Origin: Lachnospiraceae bacterium
Lineage (GTDB): Bacteria > Bacillota_A > Clostridia > Lachnospirales > Lachnospiraceae
DNA length: 23,811 nucleotides
Reading direction: 5' to 3'
Assembly: GCA_017391465.1 (NCBI GenBank)
Contig: JAFOYH010000029.1
Location: 1-23,811 of the forward strand
Shown here in pieces: positions 14,786-22,508 of the stretch. The notes below the pieces were generated by a model, which had not been told where the DNA came from, did no database searches, and was given only the letters and a program-made list of their open reading frames with translations. Every line of letters begins with the position of its first letter. Position 1 is the stretch's first letter. The translations under genes and the position numbers were made by a program.

Positions 14786-15535
14786 ATGATTCGTAAAATT
14801 ATTCAGATTGATGAAGAAAAATGTATTGGCTGTGGTCTTTGTGCTGAAGCTTGTCATGAAGGTGCCATTGGTATGGTCGACGGAAAAGCCAAACTTTTAA
14901 GAGATGATTATTGTGATGGTTTAGGTGATTGTCTTCCAACATGTCCGACAAATGCCATTTCATTTGTTGAACGTGAAGCAGCTCCTTATGACGAAGCAGC
15001 TGTGCTTGCTAATAAAGCGAAAGCAATGCACAAACAGGGGGATCCGCTTCCTTGCGGATGTCCAGGCAGTCAGTCCCGTGCTATTCATCGTGAATCCGGA
15101 TGCAGTTGTCAGTCATCTGCTCCATCTGTACTTTCCCCTTCTGAAAATGCTGCTGTACCGGTAATGACATCCCAGTTGAGACAGTGGCCGGTTCAGATCA
15201 AACTTGCACCAGTGAATGCACCATATTTTGACGGTGCTCACTTACTTATTGCTGCCGATTGTACAGCTTATGCTTATGCAAATTTCCACCAGGATTTTAT
15301 TCGTAATCGTATCACACTGGTAGGCTGTCCAAAACTTGATGTTGGTGATTACAGTGAAAAGCTCACTGAGATCATTCGAAACAATAATATCAAGAGTGTT
15401 ACTGTTGTTCGAATGGAAGTACCATGTTGCGGAGGCATTGAGCGTGCAGCTGTAACTGCACTTCAAAATAGTGGTAAATTTATTCCATGGCAGGTTGTCA
15501 CAATCTCCACAGACGGTCGTATTCTTGACAGATAA
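14786..15535 (+). CDS. 4Fe-4S ferredoxin-like protein with CCG-containing C-terminal domain
   Basis: 249 residues starting MIRKIIQIDEEKCIGCGLCA. The first cluster motif is complete (Cys13, Cys16, Cys19, Cys23). The second is CDGLGDCLPTCP (Cys43, Cys49, Cys53), where Leu46 replaces the second Cys of CxxCxxCxxxCP, so cluster 2 has at most three ligands from its own motif. A Cys-rich linker (CGCPG at 90-94 and CSCQS at 106-110) leads to a C-terminal domain with VGCPKLDVGDY and EVPCCGG (about 211-217). This pattern occurs in clostridial ferredoxins linked to Crp regulators and hybrid cluster proteins. The start has AAGGAGG eight bases ahead. Divergent to the Crp gene, which probably controls it. 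The electron partner is unknown. Confidence 0.9.
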   Translation: MIRKIIQIDEEKCIGCGLCAEACHEGAIGMVDGKAKLLRDDYCDGLGDCLPTCPTNAISFVEREAAPYDEAAVLANKAKAMHKQGDPLPCGCPGSQSRAIHRESGCSCQSSAPSVLSPSENAAVPVMTSQLRQWPVQIKLAPVNAPYFDGAHLLIAADCTAYAYANFHQDFIRNRITLVGCPKLDVGDYSEKLTEIIRNNNIKSVTVVRMEVPCCGGIERAAVTALQNSGKFIPWQVVTISTDGRILDR

Positions 15536-15553
15536 TCATCTTACTTACAATGC

Positions 15554-15595
15554 AAAAGAACTTCAGAAGTTTTCAGCTTCTGAAGTTCTTTTTTA
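15554..15595. terminator. Bidirectional Rho-independent terminator
   Basis: A 16-bp perfect stem (15554-15569 with 15577-15592) and 7-base loop, with T runs on the plus strand and a TTTT run on the minus strand. It ends both the ferredoxin-like gene (15535) and the surface protein gene (15600). Confidence 0.9.
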
Positions 15596-15599
15596 TAGA

Positions 15600-17750
15600 T
15601 TATTTAAATTCGTATTTGTATTCGCCTGTTTCAGGATCGATAATAAGTCGACTGTGTTCACCTTCAATGACAACACTTTCTGTTGCACCTGCAGCACCTG
15701 CCATATGAGCTGCTTTTTCTTCTTCCATTTCAGAAATTGCTGCTTCCATTTCTTTTTCATCATCCACAACTGCAATTCCTGCTGCAACTGCGGCTGCTGC
15801 AAATTCGCCAATTGAAATTTCATCTTCCGGATTCACAATGGCTTCCGCGCCAACTGTTGCTTCTGTTGCTGCTTCAGCACCTTCAACGCCTGTTGCCTGT
15901 TCATGCTTTGTACGTTGAACCTTTTTAACAACCGGTTCTTCCGATGCAATGGCTGCGGCTACGGATGCCCCAATGGCTGCTTCTACTTCCATGTCATCCA
16001 TATGCATTTCTGCTTCTGATTCTGCAGTTTTCTGAACTGTCGCTGCGGCTTCTGTTGCTGCTGCGGCTTCCGCCATTGTTTTAGAGGCTTCTTTATTCAC
16101 TCTTGCGTAAACTTTACTCATATCCTCTTCTTCTTCTTCTGCAACTGCGGCTGCATGACGATCCATCATCATCCTGATCACTAAGACAATGATTGAAAGA
16201 ACAATAAGAATCGCTGCAATAATCAAAATCAAACCAATTGGTAAATTAAAATCGTCATCTTCTTCTGTTACCGGTGTCTGAAGGACTTCTTTTGTTTCTG
16301 TTTCCTTGGTTTGTTTTGTCTGTTTCGTTTCTTTTGTTTCTGTCTCAGACTCTGTTTCTGTTTCTGTCTCCGTTTCCGTTTCGTCCGTTTCACGGCTTGG
16401 TGTATTTACAATACCGCTAATGTGATTATTATCATCCCAGTCGGAGTTACCCATACTATTGTTTGCGGATCCTGAACTGCTTCCTGTATTGCCGCTTGTT
16501 GTTCCACCGGTGCTGCCGCTTGTAGCTCCACTGGTGTTGCCGCCTGTTGTTCCACTGGTACTGCCGCCTGTTGTTCCACTAGTGCTCCCACCTGTTGTTC
16601 CACTAGTGCTCCCACCTGTTGTTGAATTTGTTTCTGGTTCAGAATCCGGTTGAGTTTCTGGTTCAGATTCTGTTTCTTTTTCTGAATATGTAACGGTTAC
16701 ATTCGCTGTTGCCGTATTTCCTGCTTTATCACGTACGAGAACACTGTATGTTCCAATGGTTGGTACGGTTGCAGATGGACCCGCATACCAGTTTTTACCA
16801 TTGTCCCAGGAATATGGTTTTTCATGCAAACCAGATTCCGCATCGGACGCAGTTGCTGTTAATGTAACAATACCTTTTTCACCCTCATAAAGTTCGCCAT
16901 CACTTACTGCAAGGCTTGCTGTAGGTACTGTCTTATCAATATTCTTCACTTCAATTGTCTGTGATGTCTGATTGCCTAATGCATCACGCACAATAAAAGA
17001 AATTGATGTATTCTCAGTAACCTCATACGTATTCTTATCTGTCCACGTGCTTCCGCCATCAAAAGAATACGCTTTTGCATGAAGTCCGGAACCTGTTTTC
17101 TTTTCAGCATTTTCACTCATGGATTCCAAAGTTGTTGGTGCACCGGATGCCACCGCTACAGCTTCTGCAGATGTCATTGTCGGTTGATAATCAGCACATT
17201 CCACAGTGATGGTCACTTTATCCTTTGTCCATCCTTCCGGCGACTGAGTCACTTTAAGAATTTCAGGACCTGTTACATCCACATTACCTACTGTCACTGA
17301 CAATTCAATAACTTTGGATGATAAAGCCCAATCTATATGGGCATTTGTTAAATCAACTTTAACAAGGTATGTACCGCTTTCTTTCACTGTATATGTTTCC
17401 TGCTTCGTTGCATCTTCAGTTTCAGAGCCGGAACTCTCTTCACCTTCTGCTTCTTCTGCATATGGATCTACCCAGCTATAAGTTGCTCCTTCAAGCATCT
17501 CCGCTTTCACAGTTTTTTTATCAGCATCCAAAATGGTCGCTGTTAGTTCTAATTCTTTCACAAAGTCTGTATTTTTCGTTGTTGTTGTACAAACAAGATA
17601 TCCAACCGTTTGATCACTTTCATTCTTAATTTCTTTCGATTCATATTCATGTACGCTGCTCTGTGATTTGCTTTCCGTTGCATAAACCATTGTTGGAAAA
17701 GCTAAAGACAGAGCCAACCCCACTGCCATTAATTTTTTTATGCCTGCCAT
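15600..17750 (-). CDS. Single-pass surface protein with Ig-like repeats and Ala/Glu-rich cytoplasmic tail
   Basis: 716 residues. Signal peptide MAGIKKLMAVGLALSLAFPT with likely cleavage after VYA (about residue 24). The ectodomain has an N-terminal beta-rich part and at least two Ig-like units carrying the recurring pattern Y-S-x-D-x-G-x-x-W (KAYSFDGGSTWTD and KPYSWDNGKNWYA), each followed by a VRD..GN strand. Next is a repetitive linker of Gly/Ser/Thr (GGSTSGTT units), then Thr/Glu/Lys-rich sequence. One hydrophobic helix (LPIGLILIIAAILIVLSIIVLV, about 505-527) is followed by RMMMDR and about 187 residues rich in Ala and Glu, ending in LIIDPETGEYKYEFK. No LPxTG sorting signal is present. I do not recognise the family. 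Topology (outside N-terminus, inside C-terminus) is inferred. A spanning or adhesion role is possible. Confidence 0.85.
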   Translation of the reverse strand: MAGIKKLMAVGLALSLAFPTMVYATESKSQSSVHEYESKEIKNESDQTVGYLVCTTTTKNTDFVKELELTATILDADKKTVKAEMLEGATYSWVDPYAEEAEGEESSGSETEDATKQETYTVKESGTYLVKVDLTNAHIDWALSSKVIELSVTVGNVDVTGPEILKVTQSPEGWTKDKVTITVECADYQPTMTSAEAVAVASGAPTTLESMSENAEKKTGSGLHAKAYSFDGGSTWTDKNTYEVTENTSISFIVRDALGNQTSQTIEVKNIDKTVPTASLAVSDGELYEGEKGIVTLTATASDAESGLHEKPYSWDNGKNWYAGPSATVPTIGTYSVLVRDKAGNTATANVTVTYSEKETESEPETQPDSEPETNSTTGGSTSGTTGGSTSGTTGGSTSGTTGGNTSGATSGSTGGTTSGNTGSSSGSANNSMGNSDWDDNNHISGIVNTPSRETDETETETETETESETETKETKQTKQTKETETKEVLQTPVTEEDDDFNLPIGLILIIAAILIVLSIIVLVIRMMMDRHAAAVAEEEEEDMSKVYARVNKEASKTMAEAAAATEAAATVQKTAESEAEMHMDDMEVEAAIGASVAAAIASEEPVVKKVQRTKHEQATGVEGAEAATEATVGAEAIVNPEDEISIGEFAAAAVAAGIAVVDDEKEMEAAISEMEEEKAAHMAGAAGATESVVIEGEHSRLIIDPETGEYKYEFK
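16498..16617 (-). repeat. Five 24-bp tandem units inside the surface protein gene
   Basis: Five consecutive 24-bp units encode the eight-residue GGSTSGTT-type repeat (units start at 16498, 16522, 16546, 16570, 16594). The last two units are identical; the others differ by a few bases. Units are multiples of three, so gain or loss changes linker length without frameshift. Confidence 0.85.
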
Positions 17751-17802
17751 ATTGACGAGCCCCCTACCTATAGTTATTCACAATTGATATATTATGTTAT
17801 CT

Positions 17803-17833
17803 ATAATACCACTATACCCCCCTGTCTCGTCAA
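17803..17833 (-). promoter_or_regulatory. Possible promoter of the surface protein gene
   Basis: Minus-strand TTGACG (17828-17833) and TATTAT (17803-17808) with a 19-base spacer, which is longer than usual. It lies about 50 bases upstream of the ATG at 17750. The weaker spacing lowers confidence. Confidence 0.35.
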
Positions 17834-17956
17834 TAGAAAACGCAAAAACTTTGTAATACTTTTTTAATTATTTTTATTTTTTGTTAAAAATTGTATATAA
17901 TTTGCATATATTACGCCATATATAGTGTCTGAATCTTTGTCTTATGTCAACGCATC

Positions 17957-18000
17957 AAAAAAACGAACCTCTCCTTTTATTCCAAAAGAGAAGTTCGTTT
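17957..18000 (-). terminator. Rho-independent terminator after the GpsA-like gene
   Basis: A long, slightly imperfect stem with outer 8-bp arms (17961-17968 with 17993-18000), followed on the minus strand by about seven T residues. Located 11 bases downstream of the stop at 18011. The rest of the 17751-17956 gap is AT-rich and holds only the possible promoter. Confidence 0.85.
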
Positions 18001-18010
18001 TAATATTTTG

Positions 18011-18967
18011 TTAAAATTCATTTTTTAAACTACGTGTAAAGAGTGCTTCCAGTGCTTCTTTTGGATTACGTCCTTCGTAGAGCACTTCATAAACCATATG
18101 GCTGATTGGTAATTCCACACCATATGCTTTTTCAAGACCAACCATAGCTTTCACTGTGTAATAACCTTCTGCCAGATCGTCACTATGTTCACCGCGAATA
18201 AATAATTCACCAAAACGACGGTTATGGCTAAATTCAGAGAAAACCGTCGCTTCATAGTCACCCAAATGACATAGACCATAAGCAGATAATTCATTACCAC
18301 CCATTGCCGAAATCAAACGCGCCACCTCACGTGTTCCACGAGACATCAACGCACCTTTCAGGGTAGACAAATTTAATCCATCCAGCATTCCGGCTGCAAT
18401 ACCAATAACGTTTTTCGCTGCACCGCCAATCTCATTACCAATCAAATCCTGGCCATAGTAAAAACGAATCAAATAACTGGAAAATTCCTCTACGAGTTTT
18501 TCTTTTGTTTCTTCATGACGACTGTCAATAACCATACAATTTGGAATACCTTTTGTGAATTCCTGTACATGGCCTGGTCCAAGCCAAACAGCCACATGAT
18601 TGGAGGCATCAAGATTATCTTCAGCAATCTGTGACAAACGACGTCCGGTTTCAATCTCAATACCTTTCATACAAAGAACAATTTTTTTATCTTTAAGCTC
18701 AATCGCCGCTAATTCCTGCGTCAAACGTGCAAGTCCCTGTGAATTGACAGAAATAACAACAACTTCGCCTTTTTTCACTGCATCCAGTTCTGTCGTAAGC
18801 CCAACAGATTCCGGCAATGTCAAAAGGTTGTTCTTTCTTTCTTTTAAAAAACGCTGCATATGGGCAGAAGTTTTTCGACCATACAATGTCACATCATGTC
18901 CAATATGATCGAGATACCATGTAATAAAAGACCCCCATCGTCCACAGCCAATCACTGTTATTTTCAT
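18011..18967 (-). CDS. GpsA-like glycerol-3-phosphate dehydrogenase (divergent)
   Basis: 318 residues starting MKITVIGCGRWGSFITWYLD. The N-terminal NAD(P) motif GCGRWG (7-12) and GPGHVQEF replace the usual GAGxWG and GPSHAEE. The catalytic core NEIGGAAKNVIGIAAGMLDG with Lys185, then RGTREVARL and SHNRRFG, shows membership of the glycerol-3-phosphate dehydrogenase family, which reduces dihydroxyacetone phosphate to sn-glycerol 3-phosphate for phospholipid synthesis. Several normally conserved segments are changed, for example CHLGDYEATVFSEFSHNR instead of the GxGDLxxTCxSxxSRN region. The enzyme could be a second copy with altered specificity. An ATG at 19003 would add 12 residues; the ATG at 18967 follows GGAGGAAAAAAAGA and is preferred. 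It follows the aminotransferase by 36 bases and is probably co-transcribed. Confidence 0.88.
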   Translation of the reverse strand: MKITVIGCGRWGSFITWYLDHIGHDVTLYGRKTSAHMQRFLKERKNNLLTLPESVGLTTELDAVKKGEVVVISVNSQGLARLTQELAAIELKDKKIVLCMKGIEIETGRRLSQIAEDNLDASNHVAVWLGPGHVQEFTKGIPNCMVIDSRHEETKEKLVEEFSSYLIRFYYGQDLIGNEIGGAAKNVIGIAAGMLDGLNLSTLKGALMSRGTREVARLISAMGGNELSAYGLCHLGDYEATVFSEFSHNRRFGELFIRGEHSDDLAEGYYTVKAMVGLEKAYGVELPISHMVYEVLYEGRNPKEALEALFTRSLKNEF

Positions 18968-19003
18968 TCTTTTTTTCCTCCATGCAAAGACATACCTTAT
19001 CAA

Positions 19004-20299
19004 TTACATATTTTCCAATAATTTATCTACACTTACCAGTTTAACACACAATGTAAATAATTTCATTGCTTTTTCAAGTTCATCCAGTTCCGGGAAACTT
19101 GGTGCAATACGAATATTGCTGTCTTTAGGATCTTTCTTATATGGAAATGTTGCTCCCGCCTCTGTCATGATCACGCCCGCTTCTTTTGCTTTTGCAACAA
19201 TCGCTTTTGCACAGCCATCCATGGCTTCAAAGCTGACAAAATATCCACCTCGTGGACGATTCCATTCTCCAATTCCAAGACCGCCCAATTCTTCATCTAA
19301 AATATCACATGTTAATTCAAATTTAGGACGAAGAATGGCTGCGTGTTTCATCATATGTGCTTTCATCGCATTAATATCCGGGAAATAACGTACATGACGT
19401 AACTGATTAATTTTATCAAAACTGATCGTCTGAATACTTAACTGCTTCTTGATGACTTCAAGGTTTGCCGGAGATGTAGACATCGCAGATACACCAGATC
19501 CTGGGAAAGATACCTTTGAAGTAGAAACAAATTTATAAGCAAGATCCGGATTCCCGGCTTTTTCACATTCACTGATCAATTCAAGAATTTCGTCCTGCTT
19601 TTCTGGTTCTTCATAAAGATGATGAATACAATATGCATGATCCCAATAAATACGAAAATCCGGTGCCGCAGGTTTTAAACGTGCAAAACGACGCACCGTT
19701 TCATCGGAATAACTGATTCCCTGTGGGTTTGAGTACTTTGGTACACACCAAATACCCTTAATCATTTCATCTTCGGCAACCATCTTTTCAACAATATCCA
19801 TGTCCGGACCTGTTGGTGTCATTGGAACAGGAATATTTTCTATTCCATAATAATCTGAAATTGCAAAATGTCGATCATAGCCAGGTGATGGACATAAAAA
19901 TTTTACTTTTTTTTCAAGTTTTGCCCATGGAATGTTTCCCATAACCCCATGTGTCATTGAACGACCAATAAAGTCATACATAATCGCCAAACTTGAGTTT
20001 CCATAAATAATCATGCGCTCAGCCTTACAGTTCATCATACTAGCCATCAGACGTTTTGCCTCTGGTAGACCGTCTAAAACACCATAGTTACGACAGTCGA
20101 TACCATCTTCGGAGGTTAGATCCGCTCTACTGTGGAACACGTCCATCATACCCATAGCCAAGTCCATCTGTGCTGCACAAGGTTTACCTCTGGACATATC
20201 CAAACTTAACCCCTGACCTTTGAATTCTTTATATGCATTCTCCAAATCACATTTTAAATTTAACAATTCTTCTTTGCTCATTTCCTTATAAGCTTTCAT
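19004..20299 (-). CDS. PLP-dependent class I aminotransferase (PF12897-like aspartate aminotransferase)
   Basis: 431 residues starting MKAYKEMSKEELLNLKCDLE. Fold type I aminotransferase signatures: LSLDMSRGKP near the N-terminus, YSNPQG (Asn191), YWDHAY (Asp220) and the PLP-binding lysine in STSKVSFPGSGVSA (Lys262). The unusual spacing and the SRGKP and YGVLDGLPEAKRL segments match the group annotated as aspartate aminotransferase/MocR-like domain (PF12897), without the DNA-binding domain of MocR regulators. It probably exchanges amino groups between aspartate or alanine and 2-oxoglutarate; the substrate is inferred from family. An ATG at 20326 would add nine residues, but the ATG at 20299 sits seven bases after AAGGAGG. 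First gene of a transcript leading into the GpsA-like gene, with a strong promoter at 20332-20360. Confidence 0.93.
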   Translation of the reverse strand: MKAYKEMSKEELLNLKCDLENAYKEFKGQGLSLDMSRGKPCAAQMDLAMGMMDVFHSRADLTSEDGIDCRNYGVLDGLPEAKRLMASMMNCKAERMIIYGNSSLAIMYDFIGRSMTHGVMGNIPWAKLEKKVKFLCPSPGYDRHFAISDYYGIENIPVPMTPTGPDMDIVEKMVAEDEMIKGIWCVPKYSNPQGISYSDETVRRFARLKPAAPDFRIYWDHAYCIHHLYEEPEKQDEILELISECEKAGNPDLAYKFVSTSKVSFPGSGVSAMSTSPANLEVIKKQLSIQTISFDKINQLRHVRYFPDINAMKAHMMKHAAILRPKFELTCDILDEELGGLGIGEWNRPRGGYFVSFEAMDGCAKAIVAKAKEAGVIMTEAGATFPYKKDPKDSNIRIAPSFPELDELEKAMKLFTLCVKLVSVDKLLENM

Positions 20300-20331
20300 T
20301 CCATGACCTCCTTGCCAATTTATCACGTTAA

Positions 20332-20360
20332 ATTATGCCTCAAATAAAGTGTTTTGTCAA
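20332..20360 (-). promoter_or_regulatory. Sigma-A promoter of the aminotransferase operon
   Basis: Minus-strand consensus TTGACA (20355-20360), 17-base spacer, CATAAT (20332-20337), about 33 bases before the ATG at 20299. Confidence 0.85.
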
Positions 20361-20400
20361 GAATTGACACATTGCCATATCATCTCTTATAGGAATCATG

Positions 20401-20431
20401 AAAAAAGGGATATCCTTTTGGATATCCCTTT
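20401..20431 (-). terminator. Rho-independent terminator of the rnf operon
   Basis: A perfect 12-bp stem (20404-20415 with 20420-20431), tetraloop, then six T residues on the minus strand, 14 bases after the rnfB stop at 20445. Confidence 0.92.
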
Positions 20432-20444
20432 ATTAGCTTTAAGA

Positions 20445-21212
20445 TTACTGAATAGCTTTAACTGGACAAACTTCTTTACAGTGTCCACAGTTTGTACATT
20501 TAGAGTAATCAATTGTTGCGTTGAAGTTTGTAACTGTAATAGCGCCAGCTTCACATTCTTTCTGACACTTCATACAACCGATACAACCAACTTTACATGT
20601 TTTTCTTGTTTCAGCACCTTTGTCTGTATTTTTACAACGAACGTGCTGTGTCCATTTCTGAGCTTCAATAATGATAACATTCTTTGGACAAGCTTTGGCA
20701 CAAAGACCACAACCTACACAAAGATCTTCATTAACTGTAGCTAAACCATTACAAATTGTGATAGCATTTTCTGGACAAACAGCTGCACAATCGCCATGTC
20801 CAAGACATCCATACTGACAAGCACTGTCTCCACCAAAGAGAACTGTTGCTGCTTTACATGTATCAATACCATCATAATTCATCTTTTTGTCAACAACACT
20901 GCAAGTACCAGCACACTGGATAACTGCAACTTTCTTTTCCATAGAACCTGCGGAAACACCTAAGATTTCTGCACATTCTTCTGCTACGTCTGGACCACCA
21001 GGAGAGCAGAGACCAACTTCAGCAGTACCTGCTGCTAAAGCTGCTGCATAACCGGAACAACCGGCAAAACCACAAGCACCACAGTTAGCGCCTGGTAATA
21101 CGCCTTCAATCGCCTGAGCTTTTTCATCTACTGGAACAGCAAAAACGATAGAAGCAACGGAAAGAATCAGACCTGCAATAAGGCCGATTACTGCTACTAC
21201 GATAACACCCAT
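20445..21212 (-). CDS. rnfB: Rnf complex subunit B (ferredoxin-accepting iron-sulfur protein)
   Basis: 255 residues. An N-terminal membrane helix (MGVIVVAVIGLIAGLILSVA) is followed by a 4Fe-4S motif NCGACGFAGCSGYA (Cys44, Cys47, Cys52 and later Cys69), typical of RnfB. Several CxxCxxCxxxC ferredoxin motifs follow (for example CLGHGDCAAVCPENAI, CVGCGLCAKACPKNVI, CIGCMKCQKECEAGAI and CTNCGHCKEVCPVKAI). RnfB takes electrons from reduced ferredoxin at the cytoplasmic side and passes them on through the complex to NAD+ while ions are pumped. This is the last gene of the operon, 13 bases after rnfA, and is followed by a strong terminator. Its length of 255 residues is at the short end of the family. 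Confidence 0.97.
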   Translation of the reverse strand: MGVIVVAVIGLIAGLILSVASIVFAVPVDEKAQAIEGVLPGANCGACGFAGCSGYAAALAAGTAEVGLCSPGGPDVAEECAEILGVSAGSMEKKVAVIQCAGTCSVVDKKMNYDGIDTCKAATVLFGGDSACQYGCLGHGDCAAVCPENAITICNGLATVNEDLCVGCGLCAKACPKNVIIIEAQKWTQHVRCKNTDKGAETRKTCKVGCIGCMKCQKECEAGAITVTNFNATIDYSKCTNCGHCKEVCPVKAIQ

Positions 21213-21225
21213 GCGTAAATCCTCC

Positions 21226-21822
21226 TTAATTGAACAAGCCGTCTACTAATCCTCCGAAACCGAGGAAAGAACAAGCAACGATAGATGCTGCCATAAGCAC
21301 GATTGGAAGTCCCTGAAGGAATTTAGGAACATCGCTGGTTTCCATACGTCCACGTACGCCTGCGAAAATAACCATAGCGAGCATGAAACCAACACCAGCA
21401 CCAACTGTGTTTACGATAGATTCGATAAAGTTATAACCTTCATCAATATTTAATACAGTTACACCAAGTACTGCACAGTTTGTTGTAATCAGTGGAAGGT
21501 AGATACCAAGAGCTGAATACAAAGATGGAACGTATTTCTTTAAGAAGATTTCTACGAACTGTACTAATGCAGCAATGATTAAGATAAATACGATTGTCTG
21601 TAAGTATGCTAATCCGTTAGGATTAAGAATGAACATCTGGATTGGCCATGTAACTGCTGTTGCAAGAACCATAACGAAGATAACGGCAACAGACATACCA
21701 ACAGCTGTATCTAATTTTTTAGATACACCAAGGAATGGACAAATACCTAAGAATTTGGACAATACGAAGTTGTTAGTAAGGATAGCTGCCAAAAAGATTG
21801 AAATTAAACCTGTAACTGACAT
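21226..21822 (-). CDS. rnfA: Rnf complex subunit A (membrane)
   Basis: 198 residues with six predicted membrane helices. The two conserved cysteines of RnfA, in FLGICPFLGVS (Cys28) and TTNCAVLGV (Cys116), are present; in Rnf/Nqr structures the paired RnfA and RnfE subunits hold a [2Fe-2S] cluster between them at such positions. The C-terminal FAGVRGRMETSDVP and GLPIVLMAASIVAC segments also match. RnfA and RnfE are paralogues with inverted topology. The ATG at 21822 shares one base with the rnfE stop, indicating translational coupling. Confidence 0.97.
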   Translation of the reverse strand: MSVTGLISIFLAAILTNNFVLSKFLGICPFLGVSKKLDTAVGMSVAVIFVMVLATAVTWPIQMFILNPNGLAYLQTIVFILIIAALVQFVEIFLKKYVPSLYSALGIYLPLITTNCAVLGVTVLNIDEGYNFIESIVNTVGAGVGFMLAMVIFAGVRGRMETSDVPKFLQGLPIVLMAASIVACSFLGFGGLVDGLFN

Positions 21823-22508
21823 TATTCACATCCTCCTTTCTGAGCTTGTCCACAACTTGCTGCTGCTGGGCAACCTGCACAACCAAGTGTTGCAGGAGCT
21901 TTACCTTTCTTTTCGGCTAACTTATTAGCACAAGCCATAAGTAAACCAAATACAAAGAAACCACCTGGAGCAAGGATTAAAATTAACATTGGGTCGATTG
22001 CTGATGGAAGGATCTGCATACCAAACCATGTACCAGCACCGATGATTTCACGGATTGTACCCATACATACGAGTGCGATTGTGAAACCGATACCCATACC
22101 AATACCATCCACGATAGAAGCAAGAACACCATTCTTACCAGCAAAACTTTCCGCACGGCCAAGGATGATACAGTTAACTACGATCAGTGGAAGGAAGATA
22201 CCAAGAGCGCTGTCCAATGCAGGAACGAACGCTTTAACGAGCATCTGTAAGATAGATACGAATGCTGCGATAATTGTAATATAAACTGGAATATGAATCT
22301 TATCTGGAATAATGTTACGTAAAGCGGAGATAAGAGCGTTGGAGCAGATCAATACTGCTGTAGCTGCAATACCCATACCTAAACCGTTAAACGCCATAGT
22401 TGTAACAGCCAATGTTGGACATGTACCGATTACCAAACGTAATACAGGATTTTCTTTAACAAAACCGGCTGTGAAAATCTCCCATAAGCTTTTCTGTTTT
22501 TTAGCCAT
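21822..22508 (-). CDS. rnfE: Rnf complex subunit E (membrane) with Cys-rich C-terminal tail
   Basis: 228 residues with about six membrane helices. The family hallmarks NPVLRLVIGTCPTLAVTT (Cys30) and VNCIILGRAESFA (Cys113) are intact, giving the RnfE side of the [2Fe-2S] site shared with RnfA. After the last helix there is a short tail with four cysteines: LGCAGCPAAASCGQAQKGGCE (Cys210, Cys213, Cys219, Cys227). The proteobacterial RnfE/NqrD core does not have it, so it may be an accessory metal site or a lineage feature. The gene overlaps both neighbours by one base (TAATG-type junctions), so rnfG, rnfE and rnfA are translationally coupled. Confidence 0.97.
   Translation of the reverse strand: MAKKQKSLWEIFTAGFVKENPVLRLVIGTCPTLAVTTMAFNGLGMGIAATAVLICSNALISALRNIIPDKIHIPVYITIIAAFVSILQMLVKAFVPALDSALGIFLPLIVVNCIILGRAESFAGKNGVLASIVDGIGMGIGFTIALVCMGTIREIIGAGTWFGMQILPSAIDPMLILILAPGGFFVFGLLMACANKLAEKKGKAPATLGCAGCPAAASCGQAQKGGCE

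Noticed and set aside
16498..16617. Possible CRISPR array
   Set aside because: Units are directly adjacent without spacers and encode a protein repeat; no cas genes are present.
16459..16653. Plus-strand Val/Pro/Leu-rich repeat frame
   Set aside because: It is the antisense reading of the GGSTSGTT repeats of the surface protein; repetitive DNA keeps several frames open by itself.
17834..17956. AT-rich stretch between the surface protein and GpsA-like genes as a possible small RNA or origin
   Set aside because: No stable structure, repeated boxes or reading frame with a ribosome binding site; it looks like plain AT-rich spacer DNA.
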